Assembly: GCF_024707505.1 (NCBI RefSeq)
Contig: NZ_CP102604.1
Location: forward strand, 3,348,001-3,412,000
Source of the DNA: Pantoea sp. SOD02
GTDB taxonomy: Bacteria > Pseudomonadota > Gammaproteobacteria > Enterobacterales > Enterobacteriaceae
Direction of reading: 5' to 3'
DNA: 64,000 bases
This document shows positions 17,003 through 29,600 of the stretch, piece after piece (within the stretch, counting starts at the first letter, position 1; each line of letters starts with the position of its first letter). The notes under the pieces are model-generated. The model had not been told where the DNA came from and did no database searches. It saw nothing but the letters and a program-made list of their open reading frames with translations. Position numbers and translations under genes: made by a program.

Positions 17003-19170
17003 GATTGCGCCTCCGGCGGAATGCCGTTAGCACGCGGTGCCGGCAAGGCATTCTCTTTCGGGCTATCCATCACCAGTTGTCCCTCCTTCAACACCAGCAC
17101 ACGATCCACCAACGCGAGGATCGCCGCGCGGTGCGTCGCCACGATCAAGGTGCGACCGTTAAGCCACTGACCGAGCCGTTCGATAAACTCTTTCTCGGTG
17201 TGATCGTCGAGCGCCGCCGTCGGCTCATCAAGCAGGATAATGTTGGGATCGCGCAGCAGCATGCGCGCCAGCAGCAGCGACTGACGCTGACCACCAGAAA
17301 GCCCAACGCCGCCTTCCATGATCGGATGATCAAGGCCGAGCGGCAGACGACGAATGAAATCCGCGCCGCCGCTGACGGTGAGCGCGCCGAAGATGGCATC
17401 ATCGGTGGCGTGCGCCGCGCCCATGGTGAGATTCTCCCGCAGCGTGCCGTGGAACAGCCGCGCGTTTTGCGTCAGCAGGCCCACGTTGCGCCGTACATCC
17501 GCTACATCAATGTGCGGCAGGCTGAGATTATCCAGCCGCAGTTCACCGCCGACCAGATCGATGCCGCCGATCATCGCCTGCAGCAAGGTCGATTTACCCG
17601 AACCGTTGCGTCCCAACACCGCGATGCGCTCGCCCGGTTTGATGGTCAGGCTTTTGATGCGCAGCGCGATGTTCAGCGAATCGGTGTAATAACGGAACAT
17701 CGCATCGGTGAATTGGTAGTGTCCAAACAGCACCGGCGTATGAATGCGTGTTTCATCTTTGCTGTTTTCCACCGGCAAATTCATCAACGCATCAAGGCTG
17801 CCTTTCGCCGCTTTCACCTGTTGCCAGCGCGCAAGTACGCCGCACAGCGTGGCCATCGGCGCAATCATGCGCGAGGAGAGCAGCGACGCCGCCACAATCG
17901 CACCGGTGGTGATATCACCGTTGATCACCATCGGCGCACCGATCACAATCACGCTGGCATACACCAAACCTTGTACGGTAACGCCCCAGGTAATCAGCGA
18001 GTGCATCACTTTGCGCATCTCCACGCCGGATTGCGCGGTGATGCGAATGTAGCTGTTCCACTGTTGCAGGAAGCGATCTTCCGCCTGCATCAGCTTGATA
18101 TCCTCTAACCCTTGCACGCTCTCCACCAGCACCGCATTGCGCAGCGTCGACTCTTTCAGGTTTTGCTGCGCCAGTTTCGAAAGCTTTTTCTGGCTCAGCA
18201 CGCCCGGCAAGATCATCAGCAGCACCGCCACCGGCGCAATCCACGCCAGCTGCGGCGCGATAATCGCCATCACCAGCAGGAACAGCAGGAAGAACGGCAT
18301 ATCGACAATCGCCGTTACCGTGGTGGAGGTGACCATTTCGCGGATCGCCTCCAACTCGCGCAGCTGCGAGATAAAAGTACCGGTCGAACGCGGCACCGCG
18401 CTGTTTCGCAGCCGCAGCGCGTGACCAAATACCCGATCGGAAACGCGCATATCGGCGCGCTTACCCAGCAGATCGGTTACGTGATCGCGTCCGACGCGCA
18501 GGATGTAAGTGAACACCACCGAGATGATCACGCCGATATACAGCACGTACAGCGTGGGATAGGACTGCGCCGGGATCACCCGATCGTACACCTGCATCGA
18601 GAAGATAATGCCGACCAGCGCCAGCAGATTGATCAGGAAGGATCCGAGCATCACGTAGCCGTACGGCCGCAGATCGTGCAGCACCAAACGGCGCAGCCAA
18701 TCCGGTTTCACCGTGGCGAGATAGCGATCGACGCGGCTGTCTTTAGCCGCGGTAACTGGACGCAGCGCGGCGGCAAAACGGATTTCCGGCAGCAAGGTTT
18801 CCAGCGCAATCGGCGCTGGCTGTTCATCACCGGCGAAGTGCACCCGCACTTCATCGTCGCCATCAAACTGGGTGATCACGCCCACCTGACCGTCGGCCAG
18901 TTCTATCGCCAGCGGCAAGCGCCAGCTGGTGATCTCCCACTTATTCTCTTCATACAGCTGCAACGATAAACCTGCCTGACGCGCCAGATGGCGCAATGCT
19001 TTATCGCGCGACTGTTTGCCCTGCCATTCGGCAGCGGCCATGATCATGCCCGGCGAACAGGGCAAGCGATAATGGGTGGCAATCAGGATGATTGCGGTGG
19101 CCCATCCGTGTAAGGGCACATTTCCCCCGGACGCGCTATCGGGCGCGTCGGGAATCTGTAATTGCGTCAT
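16999..19170 (-). CDS. type I secretion ABC exporter with inactive C39-like domain (LapB-like)
   Basis: 723 residues in three parts. Residues 1-~140 form a C39-peptidase-like domain without the catalytic Cys in its usual early Gln-x-x-x-x-Cys context, so it is a substrate-docking rather than cleaving module. About 165-450 is the six-helix ABC transmembrane domain. About 480-700 is the ATPase, with Walker A GRNGSGKST, signature LSGGQRQ and Walker B IILLDEPTAALDD. LapB/HlyB-type exporters of uncleaved giant adhesins have this layout. It overlaps its neighbours by 4 bases on both sides (TolC-like upstream, HlyD-like downstream), so all three are coupled. Confidence 0.94.
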   Translation of the reverse strand: MTQLQIPDAPDSASGGNVPLHGWATAIILIATHYRLPCSPGMIMAAAEWQGKQSRDKALRHLARQAGLSLQLYEENKWEITSWRLPLAIELADGQVGVITQFDGDDEVRVHFAGDEQPAPIALETLLPEIRFAAALRPVTAAKDSRVDRYLATVKPDWLRRLVLHDLRPYGYVMLGSFLINLLALVGIIFSMQVYDRVIPAQSYPTLYVLYIGVIISVVFTYILRVGRDHVTDLLGKRADMRVSDRVFGHALRLRNSAVPRSTGTFISQLRELEAIREMVTSTTVTAIVDMPFFLLFLLVMAIIAPQLAWIAPVAVLLMILPGVLSQKKLSKLAQQNLKESTLRNAVLVESVQGLEDIKLMQAEDRFLQQWNSYIRITAQSGVEMRKVMHSLITWGVTVQGLVYASVIVIGAPMVINGDITTGAIVAASLLSSRMIAPMATLCGVLARWQQVKAAKGSLDALMNLPVENSKDETRIHTPVLFGHYQFTDAMFRYYTDSLNIALRIKSLTIKPGERIAVLGRNGSGKSTLLQAMIGGIDLVGGELRLDNLSLPHIDVADVRRNVGLLTQNARLFHGTLRENLTMGAAHATDDAIFGALTVSGGADFIRRLPLGLDHPIMEGGVGLSGGQRQSLLLARMLLRDPNIILLDEPTAALDDHTEKEFIERLGQWLNGRTLIVATHRAAILALVDRVLVLKEGQLVMDSPKENALPAPRANGIPPEAQS

Positions 19171-20618
19171 GGCTGGATCTCCACGGACTGGATCCGCTGA
19201 TTATTCAAGGCAAACGCTGACCGCATATGCCCGGTGCTGTAGAGGCAATCGAGCTGCAGTGAGCGTAACTGACTGATGGTTTGCTGAAGCGTGAAACGGG
19301 TCTGGAACACTTCCTGCTCGGCGTTGAGTACATCCAGCAGCGGACGCGTGCCGAGCTGCAGATACTGATCCTGATACAGCGACTGAGTTTTCTCGCCCAG
19401 CGCCTGTTGCCGACCCATGATCGCCAGGCTGAGCGACAGGCTTTGCGACTCATTCTGCGACTCGCTCAACTGCTGACGCGCTTTAAGCCGTGCCGAGTTG
19501 ACGGCGGCATTGGCGGCTTGCAGCGCATTGGCTGCTGCGTCCCGGCTGGCGGTGATGCCACCGCCCTGATAGAGCGGCATTTCTACTTTCACAAATGCCG
19601 AATATTGCGTGCGATCCAGCGTTTCGCTGCCGGAGTAGTGATTGTTGAGATAATGCGTCACCTGCGGTTCCAGCGAGATGGTCGGCATGTTTTGCGCGTT
19701 GGCATTATCGAGTTTGGCCTGCGCCTGATTAGCCTGCGCCCAGGCGGCCAGCACCGACGGATTGAGCTTGTCATCGGCTTTCGCCACCTGACAGGATTGC
19801 GTAAGTTTGGTGGGGAAATCGTCGCTGACTTTTTTCACCAGCGGCCAGCCCAGATAGGTCGCCAGCGTGGCGCGCCAGCGATCAAGGTTGGCTTGATATT
19901 GCGTTAAGGTGGTTCGCGCGCCTTCGATACGCGCATCGGTTTGCGTAGCATCCGAAAGTGACGCCGCGCCCTCTTCATTACGCTGTCGCGCCAGATCGCC
20001 AATCTTACTCAGCGCCGTGAGCTGCTGTTGCGCAATGATCACCAGTTGCTGATAACCCTGCACTTCCACCAGCGCTGCGGCGGTATCGTGCGCCACGGTA
20101 TCAATGCTCACCAGCACGTTGGCCTGTTCCTGCGCCACGCCCGCTTCGGCGGAACGCACCGAACTGCTGACCTTGCCAAAGTCATACAGCATCTGCGAAA
20201 CCGACAGCACAAACGACGGGCTGAAGCCCTTTTCGCTGTAAGCGTTGCTGTAGCCGTTGTTCATGCCAGCACTGATTTGCGGATAATATTTGGCTTTCGC
20301 CACATCAACCTGATTAGCCTGCTCCAGCATTTTCCCTACCGCCTGAGCGATATCGGGATGCCACTGAATGGCGCGCTGCACCGCCTGGTTGATGGTCAGA
20401 AAATCGGGGACATTAGCGAGGGCGGGTTCCGCCACCTCACCGGTTAATGAAGGCAGTTCTTGCTGTTGCGCTAAACCTGCTGAGGTAATTTGCCCCGCGC
20501 GGGTTAACGCATCACTGGCCGCTAAAAGTTGAGAACTGTAAAGTAAAGCCATGCCCGCACAGAGAACGCTGAGCTTAAACGAACGGCGAAATGTTGCGCC
20601 TGAGTGCATCAGTTCCAT
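19167..20618 (-). CDS. type I secretion outer-membrane channel (TolC/LapE-like)
   Basis: I start at 20618 (MELMHSGATFRRSFKLS...) because GGTGGA lies 6 bases upstream; an ATG 6 codons earlier lacks a ribosome site. 483 residues: signal peptide ending near Leu-Leu-Ala-Ala, then two outer-membrane efflux protein repeats. Typical motifs are QAVQRAIQWHPDIAQA near the start and a YDFGKVSSSVRSAEAGVAQE block in the first half. It is the dedicated outer-membrane exit of the adhesin exporter. It starts about 74 bases after the adhesin stop codon and overlaps the ABC gene by 4 bases. Confidence 0.92.
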   Translation of the reverse strand: MELMHSGATFRRSFKLSVLCAGMALLYSSQLLAASDALTRAGQITSAGLAQQQELPSLTGEVAEPALANVPDFLTINQAVQRAIQWHPDIAQAVGKMLEQANQVDVAKAKYYPQISAGMNNGYSNAYSEKGFSPSFVLSVSQMLYDFGKVSSSVRSAEAGVAQEQANVLVSIDTVAHDTAAALVEVQGYQQLVIIAQQQLTALSKIGDLARQRNEEGAASLSDATQTDARIEGARTTLTQYQANLDRWRATLATYLGWPLVKKVSDDFPTKLTQSCQVAKADDKLNPSVLAAWAQANQAQAKLDNANAQNMPTISLEPQVTHYLNNHYSGSETLDRTQYSAFVKVEMPLYQGGGITASRDAAANALQAANAAVNSARLKARQQLSESQNESQSLSLSLAIMGRQQALGEKTQSLYQDQYLQLGTRPLLDVLNAEQEVFQTRFTLQQTISQLRSLQLDCLYSTGHMRSAFALNNQRIQSVEIQP

Positions 20619-20692
20619 CGATAGTCCACCAGTCATTAAAGAGAAAGGGGCACATCCCTGTGCCCTAACTGCATCCCTGCATCACATAGCCA

Positions 20693-23600
20693 TTAAGCCG
20701 TGTGGTTTTGGTGCGGTTGTTGCAGCAGTTCCTCCAGTGAAACGTTCACGCCTTCCAGCGTAATCAGTTGAGTACTGCTGTAACCCGTACCGGTACCATC
20801 ACGGTCTATTGAGAGCACCGTATTGCCATCTGAAGTATGGTCCACTTTCACGAAATCATTAATATTACTTGTGGAATCATTCCAGCCGATAAGCAAGTTA
20901 CTGACGTCAATTTTGTCGCCTTGCGCAACATTGAAGTCGGTCCAGGTATCGTGACCGTTACCGCCGGTAGCATCCGCACTCGCCAGTAAGTGATAAACCA
21001 GGGTATCTGCGCCGGCACCGCTGGTGATGGTGTCGTCGTAGGCACCGCCGGTCAGCGTGTCAGCCCCCGTGGTTCCTGTGATGGTTGGATGCAGCTCGAT
21101 GGTGAACGACTGCGTGGTGATGGTGCCATCGCTTGCCGCCAGGGTGTAACTGAACACCTCTTTATGGGTAATGGATTGTCCATCCACGCCCGCATTCAGT
21201 GAGTAGGTGTAGCTACCGTTGGCCGCAATACTCAGCACACCAAAGTCCCCGGCAACCGACGTATTACCCACGCTGTGAACCGTGGTGATATCACCGTGTT
21301 CATTAGTGATACTCAAGGTTCCGGTGTGCGTACCGGTTGACGAGCCATAGATGCTGCCGCTGGCGTCGTGGTCGCTGGTGTTTTCTGCCACCAGGCTGTT
21401 AGTCGCCAGCAGCGTGCTGGTTGAAGCACCGTTATGCAGGTTCACCGTCAGGCTGGCCGAGGTCACCGCGCCGCTGGCATCACGCACCGAATAGGTGAAG
21501 ACGTCGGTGGCTGGCACCAGATCGGCATCCAGTCCCGCCTTCAGCGTATAGGTGTAGTTACCATGCGAATCGATGGTCAACGTACCGTAGCTGCTGGTGA
21601 TCACCGTGTTGCCGCTGGCCGCAATCGCATGTCCTGTCACCACCGTGACCGCCGTACCGTTCGGCACCGTACCGGCGACTGAACTGGTGTCGTTGGTCAA
21701 CAGGTTGCCGGTGACGGTAGCCGCCACGGTCAACGCCAACGTCGTGATATCCGACGTGGTGGTAACCGTAGTTGATGGCAACACGCCAACGCCGGTGCTG
21801 GTGCCTAACAGCACGGCATAGTTACCGGTGCCGAGGTTGCTGTAAGTCACGTTGCCACCGGTTTGCGTACCAATGGTCAGGATGGTGGTGATGTAGTTGG
21901 CGTTGCTGGATTTCAGCAACCAGGTGCCGTTCGCCTGCTGTTGATACAGATACAGCGTGTAGTTAGACGTCAGGGCAACCAGGCTGGTGGCCGAGGCGTG
22001 CAACGTCACGGTACGGGTATCGCCGGTTCCCACGTTGAACATGTAGGCGTTGGTGTTGTTCAGAACACCCACTCCCACCGTGCTAAGCAGGTTAACGCTT
22101 AGCAACGCGGTGCTGGTCGAACTGGTATTGGCGTTGGTGATGGTGCCAGTTTGCGTGGTGTAATCCACTTCGTTGACATCATTGGCTGCCACGATACGAA
22201 TCGCACCGGTCAGTGACGAGCTGGTCGATACGTTGCCTGCGCGGTCAGTCTGAATCACCGACAGCGAAGCACCGGTGGTCTGCGCCGTGCTCAGGCTAAC
22301 CGACCATGTACCGCCGCTACCTACCGTCGCCGTACCCAGCGCGTTACCGCCCGCATCACGTACCGTTACCGTTGCCCCCACTTCACCGCTACCGGTCACC
22401 GTGGTACCGGCATCGTTGATCGCAAGGCCGCTGACAGCAGCCGGAGGCACGGTATCGACGTTTACCGTCACCGCCGTGTTACCGGTGCTGACGTTACCCG
22501 CCGTATCCGTGACCGTTACGCTTAACGGATGCGCACCGTTCGCCAATGCGGTTGGGGTGTAAGTCCAGCTGCCACCTGCACCAACGGTTACCGAGCCGAG
22601 CGCGGTAGTGCCATCGTAGATGGTGACAATCGCACCCACTTCCGCCGTGCCGTTCAGTACCGGCGTGGTGTCACGGGTGTACGCGCCATTGGTCAGCGTT
22701 ACTGGCGTGCTGCCAGCGTCGTCGGTAATGGTGAGCGTACTGGCCGCTGGCGCGACGGTGTCGATGGTCAGCGTGGTTGAGGCATTCGGGCTCACGTTGC
22801 CCGCCGCATCGGTCGCCGTCACGTTCAGCGTGTGCGTGCCGTTGCTCAGCGTGGTGGAGACGAAGCTCCAGGTGCCGCCGCTGCCCACCGTGGTGGTGCC
22901 GAGCAATGTGGTGCCGTCGTACACGCTGATCCTTGCGCCGACTTCACCGTTACCACTCAACAACGGTGTGTTGTCGTTGGTGATGCCATTGTTCGGGATG
23001 GTCACCGCCGTGCTGCCGTTGTTATTGGCGGCCACAAGGTTGGTCACAGCCGCTGGCGGCGTAGTATCGATAATCACCGAGGCCGACGTCGTACCGCTAA
23101 CGTTACCGGCGGTATCTGTCACCGTCACGCTCAGTGGATGCGTGCCGGTGGTCAACACGCCAGTAGTGAAGGTCCATGCGCCCGAGCCATTGGCAATCGT
23201 CGTTCCCAGCAGTGTGCTGCCATCGTAGATGGAGACACGGCTGCCCGCTTCCGCCACGCCACTCAAGGTTGGCGTGGTGTCATTGGTGGAACCGCCGCTC
23301 GGCACCGTGGTGTTGGTGACGTCGTTAGTGATCACCAGCGTTGACGCCGTTGGTGCCACGGTATCCACGGTAATGGAAACCGTCGCCGACGCGCTGCTGG
23401 TGTTACCCGCCGCATCGGTCACGGTGACGCTCAGTGGATGCGTACCGTTGCTCAGCGTGGCGGTGGTGAAGCTCCATGCACCCGAACCATTGGCGGTGGT
23501 GGAACCAATTGCGGTCGACCCGTCGTAGATGGTGACAATCGCGTTCGCTTCCGCCGTGCCGCTCAGGGTTGGCGTGGCGTCATCGGTGACTGCACCGTTT

Positions 23601-26600
23601 GCCAGCGTCCCCTGAATCGTACCGACATCATCGGTGATCACCAGATTGGTTACCGGATTCGGTGCCACAGTATCAATCGTCAAGGTGGTTGAGGCGTTAG
23701 GGCTTACGTTACCCGCCGCATCCGTTGCCGTGACGTTCAACGTGTGTGCACCGTTACTCAGCGCCGTTGAAACAAAGCTCCATGTGCCGTTGCTGCCCAC
23801 CGTGGTGGTGCCCAGCAGCGTGGTGCCATCGTAGACGCTGATGCGTGCGCCAATCTCACCCGAACCGGTCAACAACGGCGTATTGTCGTTGGTCACGCCG
23901 TTGTTCGGAATGGTCACCGCCGTACTGCCGTTGTTATTCGCGGCAACAAGGTTAGTGACAGCCGCTGGCGGCGTGGTATCGATAATCACCGAAGCGGAGG
24001 TGCTGCCGCTAACGTTACCGGCAGCGTCCGTTACCGTGACGCTCAATGGATGCGTGCCGGTGGAAAGCACGCCGGTGGTGAAGGTCCATGCGCCTGTGCC
24101 ACTGGCAATCGCCGTACCCAGCAAAGTGCTGCCATCGTAGATAGAGACACGACTGCCAGCTTCGGCCACACCGCTCAGGGTTGGCGTGTTGTCATTAGTG
24201 GAACCCCCGCTCGGCACCGTGGTGCTGGTGATGTCGTTGGTGATCACCAGCGTTGACGCCGTTGGCGCCACAGTATCCACGGTGATGGAAACCGTCGCCG
24301 ATGCGCTGCTGGTATTACCGGCCGCATCTTTCACCGTCACGCTAAGCGGATGCACGCCGTTGCTCAGCGTCGCGGTGGTGAAGGTCCATGCGCCGCCCGT
24401 TCCGGCCACCACTGAACCCAACACGGTGGTGCCATCGTAGATGGTGACAATCGCATTGGCTTCCGCCGTACCGCTCAGGGTTGGCGTGGCATCATCGGTC
24501 ACCGCACCGTTCGCCAGCGGCCCCTGACTTGCCCCCACATCATCGTTGATCGCCAGGTTAGTGACAGGCGCCGGTGCCACGGTATCCACCGTCAGAGTCA
24601 GCGTTGCGTTCGGGCTAACGTTGCCCGCTGCATCTCTCGCCGTGACGTTGAAGGTGTGCGCACCATCCGCCAGCGTTGGCGTGGTGAAGCTCCATGCACC
24701 GTTACTGCCGGCGGTGACAGAACCGATAATCGAGGTGCCATCACGGATAATCACCAGGCTGCCCGCTTCTGCCGTACCGCTCAGCGCTGGCGTGTTGTCA
24801 TTGGTGCTGCCGTTATTGGCAATCGCTACCGGCGTGCTGCCGTTGTTGTTGGCTGCAGCCAGACCGGTTACGGCCACCGGCGCGACGGTATCAATAATTA
24901 CCGTCGCCGAGGTGCTGCCGCTGACGTTACCGGCCGCATCAGTGACCGTGACGCTCAGTGGATGCGAACCTTGCGCCAGCACTGCAGTGGTGAAGGTCCA
25001 TGCGCCGGTGCCACTGGCAATCGCCGTACCGAGCAGCGTGCTGCCATCGTAGATCGACACGCGACTACCGGCTTCCGCCGTGCCGCTCAGCGTTGGCGTG
25101 CTGTCGTTGGTTGAACCGCCATTCGGCACCGTGGTGCTGGTGATGTCGTTGGTGATCAACAAGGTTGAGTTAGCTGGTGCCACCGTATCGACATTGACCG
25201 TAAAGTTGGTCGCCGCGCTGGTGTTGCCCGCCGCATCGCGCACCGTCACGCTCAACGGATGCGATCCGTCGCTCAGCGCGGCGGTGGTGAAGCTCCATGC
25301 ACCGCCCGTTCCGGCCACCACAGAACCCAACACCGTGGTGCCTTCCGAGATAATCACGATATTACCGGCGGTTGCGGTACCGGTCAGCGTTGGCGTGTTG
25401 TCATCGGTAGAGGCACCGCTGGTGAGCGTTCCTTGTGTCGCACCCACATTGTCAGAAACCACCAGATTGGTGACCGGCGTTGGCGCGGCTGTGGTTATGG
25501 TGAAGCTGATTGATGCATTCGGACTGACGTTACCGGCGAGGTCGGTAGCCGTCACGTTCAGGGTATGCAGACCATCCGCCAGCGTAGGTGAGGTGAAGCT
25601 CCATGCGCCATTGCTGCCAGCGGTGACAGAACCAATCACGGTAGTGCCATCGCGGATAACCACTACGCTGCCCGCTTCAGCCGTGCCGCTCAGCGCTGGC
25701 GTGTTGTCGTTGGTGTTGCCTCCTGCAGCAATCGCCACTGGCGAACTACCGTTGTTGTTGGCCGCCGCCAAACCGCTGACGGCCGTTGGTGCCACGGTAT
25801 CCACGATCACCGTAGCAGTGCTGGATGCCACGCTGGTGTTACCCGCTGCATCTGTCACGCGGACGGTAAGTGGATGACTGCCTTCGCCCAGCACCGGTGA
25901 AATAAAGCTCCATGCGCCGCCTGTTCCGGCGGCAACCGAACCGAGCAAGGTCGTACCATCATAAACGCTGACGATACTGCCCACTTCCGCCGTACCGCTC
26001 AGGGTTGGCGTGTTGTCGTTGGTCGAACCGCCATTTGGCACAACTGTGCTGGTGACGTCGTTGGTGACCACCAGCGTCGAGGCATTTGGCGCCACGGTAT
26101 CGACGGTAAGGTTCACCGCCGCAGAACGTGGTCCAATGTTCCCCGCCGCATCCGTCACGGTGACGCTCAGCGCATGTCCGCCCTGGCTCAGGGTTGGCGA
26201 CGTGAAGCTCCATACGCCAAGTCCATTGGCGGTGGTCGAGCCGATAACGGTGTTGCCATCATAAACAGTGACAATGCCATTGGCTTCAGTGGTACCGGTA
26301 AGCTGCGGTGTGCTGTCGTTAGTCGAGCCATTGTTGGCAATCGGCACTGGCGAGCCACCGTTGTTATTAGCGGCAGCCAGGTCGGTGACAGCGACAGGGG
26401 CAACGGTATCAATAGTGAAGTTCACCGTTGGCGATGTTGCACCTGCATTGCCCAGCGAATCGACCGTGGTGATAAAGACGCCGTGCGCTCCATCAGTCAG
26501 CGTTGGCGTGAAGGTCCACTGTCCGGAAGCGCCGACCGTGACGCTGCCCAACACCGCTGCGCCATCGTGGATGGTGATCACATCGCCCACATTTGCCGCA

Positions 26601-29600
26601 CCGGTTAATACCGGCGTACCGTCCTTGATATTAGCGCCGTCATTCACTGTAACCAGTGAACTGCCGCTATCGTCGGTGATCACCAGCGTACTGGCGGTAG
26701 GTGGCATATCCGCCGCGATATTCAGCGTAAACGCCGGGCTGCTCACCGCGCTGACGTTGCCTGCGGCATCGGTCACCGTGAAGGTAAAGCTATGCGAACC
26801 GTTCGAAAGCGCACTGCCCGGTGTGAAGCTCCATGTGCCGCCAGTGGCGATAACCGTACCCAGCAGCGTGGTGCCATCGTAAACCGACACGCGGCTGCCC
26901 GCTTCAGCGGTACCGCCCAGAGTTGGCGTGCTGTCATCGGTGGTTGCGCCTGACGTCAACGGACCGGTGCTGCCACCGACATTGTCCGTTGCCGTGAGGT
27001 TGCTGACCGTTGCCGGCGCGGCGGTATCGATATTGATAGTAATCGGCGTGGCTTCTGGGCCCGTAGTACCGGCGGCGTTGGTGACCGACACGGTGTAGCT
27101 GTGTTGACCATCTGCACGCACGCTGGTTTCGAAACGCCATACGCCGTTATCACCTACCGTGGTGGTGCCGAGTAAGGTGGTGCCTTCGTAGATGTTGATG
27201 GTGGTGCCCGCAACGCCGGTACCGCGCAACACTGGCGTGTTGTCGTTGGAGTAACCGTTATTCGCCACCTGCGAGGCTGTGGTATTGGCGTTGTTGTAGA
27301 CGCCAAAGGTCAGCACCGCCGCTGGGGTTGAGGTATCCACCGTCAGGGAAACCGAGGCATTGGAGCTAATATTGCCCGCCGCATCGGTCACAGTGACGTT
27401 CAGCGTATGAGTCGCATCAGTCAGCGTGCTGGTGGTGATGCTCCATGCGCCGTTGCTGCCTGCCACGGTTGAGCCGACTAAGGTGGTGCCGTCGTAAACC
27501 CGCACGATGGCATTGGCTTCCGCCGTGCCGCTGATGGCTGGCGTGTTGTCATTGGTGATACCGCCATCCGCAATGGTCACCGGTGAGCCACCATTGTTGT
27601 TTTGCAACAGCAGATCGTCAGCCGGCTGCGGTGCGGTGGCATCCACTACCACGGTAAAGCTGGAGGATGGCGCACTGACGTTGCCGACCTCATCGGTCAC
27701 GGTGGCGGTCAGCGTATGTGAACCGTCGGTCAACGCTGGAGAACTAAAGCTCCAGGTTCCGCCTGCCGTGGCCGTGGTGGTACCGATCACCGTGTTGCCA
27801 TCGTAGATGGTGACCAGACTGCCCGCTTCCGCATTCCCGCTCAGCAACGGCGTGTTGTCGCTGGTGGTTGCGCCATTCGGTATCAGAACAGGCGAGCCGC
27901 CGTTGTCATTGTTAACCACCAGCGTGGTTGGCGCTGGTGCAACACTGTCGACGGTGAAACCAATCGCCGGTGACGCCGTACTCACGTTTCCTGCGGCATC
28001 CACCACGGTGGTGGTCAGACTGTGCAGCCCTTCTCCCAGCGTTGGCGATGTGAAGCTCCACTGGCCGTTGCTGCCCACCGAAGCACTACCGATGATATTT
28101 GTGCCATCACGGATGATCACCGTACTGCCCGCTTCGGCGGTACCGGTGAGGAATGGCGTGTTGTCGTTAGTGAAACCGCCGTTGGTAATCGCAACCGGCG
28201 ACGTGCCTTCATCATTGCTGGCAACCACGTTCAACGCCGCAGCCGGTGGTGTGGCATCGATCACCACTCCGATGGTGCTCGGCGCACTAACGTTGCCCGC
28301 CGCATCGCTAGCGGTGACGCTGAAGGTATGGGTGCCATCCGCCAGCGCAGTCGCCGGCGTGAAGGTCCAGGTTCCGCCCGCACCGACGGTAGTCGATCCC
28401 AGCACGCCGTTCTGATCGGACACGGTGATGATGCTGCCCACCTGGCCAGAACCGCTCAGCACTGGCGTGCTGTCGTTGGTGAGACCGCCGTTTGGAATGT
28501 TAACTGGCGTGCCGATATCGTTGGTCAGCGTCAGCCCGGTTGCTGCTGGCGGTGCCACGGTATCAACGGTGACGGTGATGGTGCTGCTGGCCGGTCCGGT
28601 GTTACCCGCCGCGTCACGTACGGTCACGCTCAGGTTGTGGGTGCCATCGGTCAGACTTGGTGAGAAGCTCCAGGCGCCCAGCGCATTAGTAACAGCGCTG
28701 CCGAGCACGGTGGTGCCGTCAGACACAATCACGATGCTGTTCGCTTCCGCCGTACCACTCAGCACTGGCGTGTTGTCGTTGGTGGTGCCGTTGTTGGCAA
28801 TCGGTACCGGCGAACCGCCATTGTCATTGTTGAGCGCCAGCCCAGTTGCCGCGCCTGGCGCAACGGTATCCACCGTAAAGGCGATGGCCGTGGACGCCGG
28901 GCCGACGTTACCCGCCGGATCGGTGACGGTCGCCGTCAGGCTGTGACCGCCTTCGCCCAGCGTTGGCGTGGTGAAGCTCCACTGGCCGTTGCTGCCGACA
29001 ATCACGGAGCCCAGCACAGTGGTGCCATCCAGCACCGTCACCGTGCTGCCCGCTTCGGCAGTACCGGCAATCGCAGGAGTGGCGTCGTTGGTGGTGCTGC
29101 CTGCGGCGATGGTGACCGGTGTGCCGCCGTTATTGTTGTTAAGGGTAATCGCCGTTGGAGCCACCGGCGGCGTGGTATCGATGCTGAAGTTCAGCGCCGC
29201 AGATGGCGCACTGATGTTGCCTGCAGGATCGGTCACGGTGGTGGTCAGGCTGTGTGCGCCCTCGCCCAACGCCGTGGCGGGTGTGAAGCTCCAGGTGCCG
29301 CCGCTGCCGACCACCACCGAACCGAGCACCAGGCTGCCATCAGAGATGATGACCGTGCTGCCCACTTCGGCGTTGCCGCTTAACACTGGCGTGGTGTCGT
29401 TAGTTGCGCCACCTGCCGCAATCGGAACCGCCGTTTGGCCGGAATCATTGCTCAACTGCAGACCGGTCGCCGCTGATGGTGCCTGCGTATCCACGGTAAA
29501 GGTGATGGCGGTAGATGGTGAGCTGCTGTTGCCTGCGGCGTCGGTCACGGTCGCCGTCAGGCTGTGACTGCCCTGACTCAGCGCTGGTGTAGTGAAGCTC

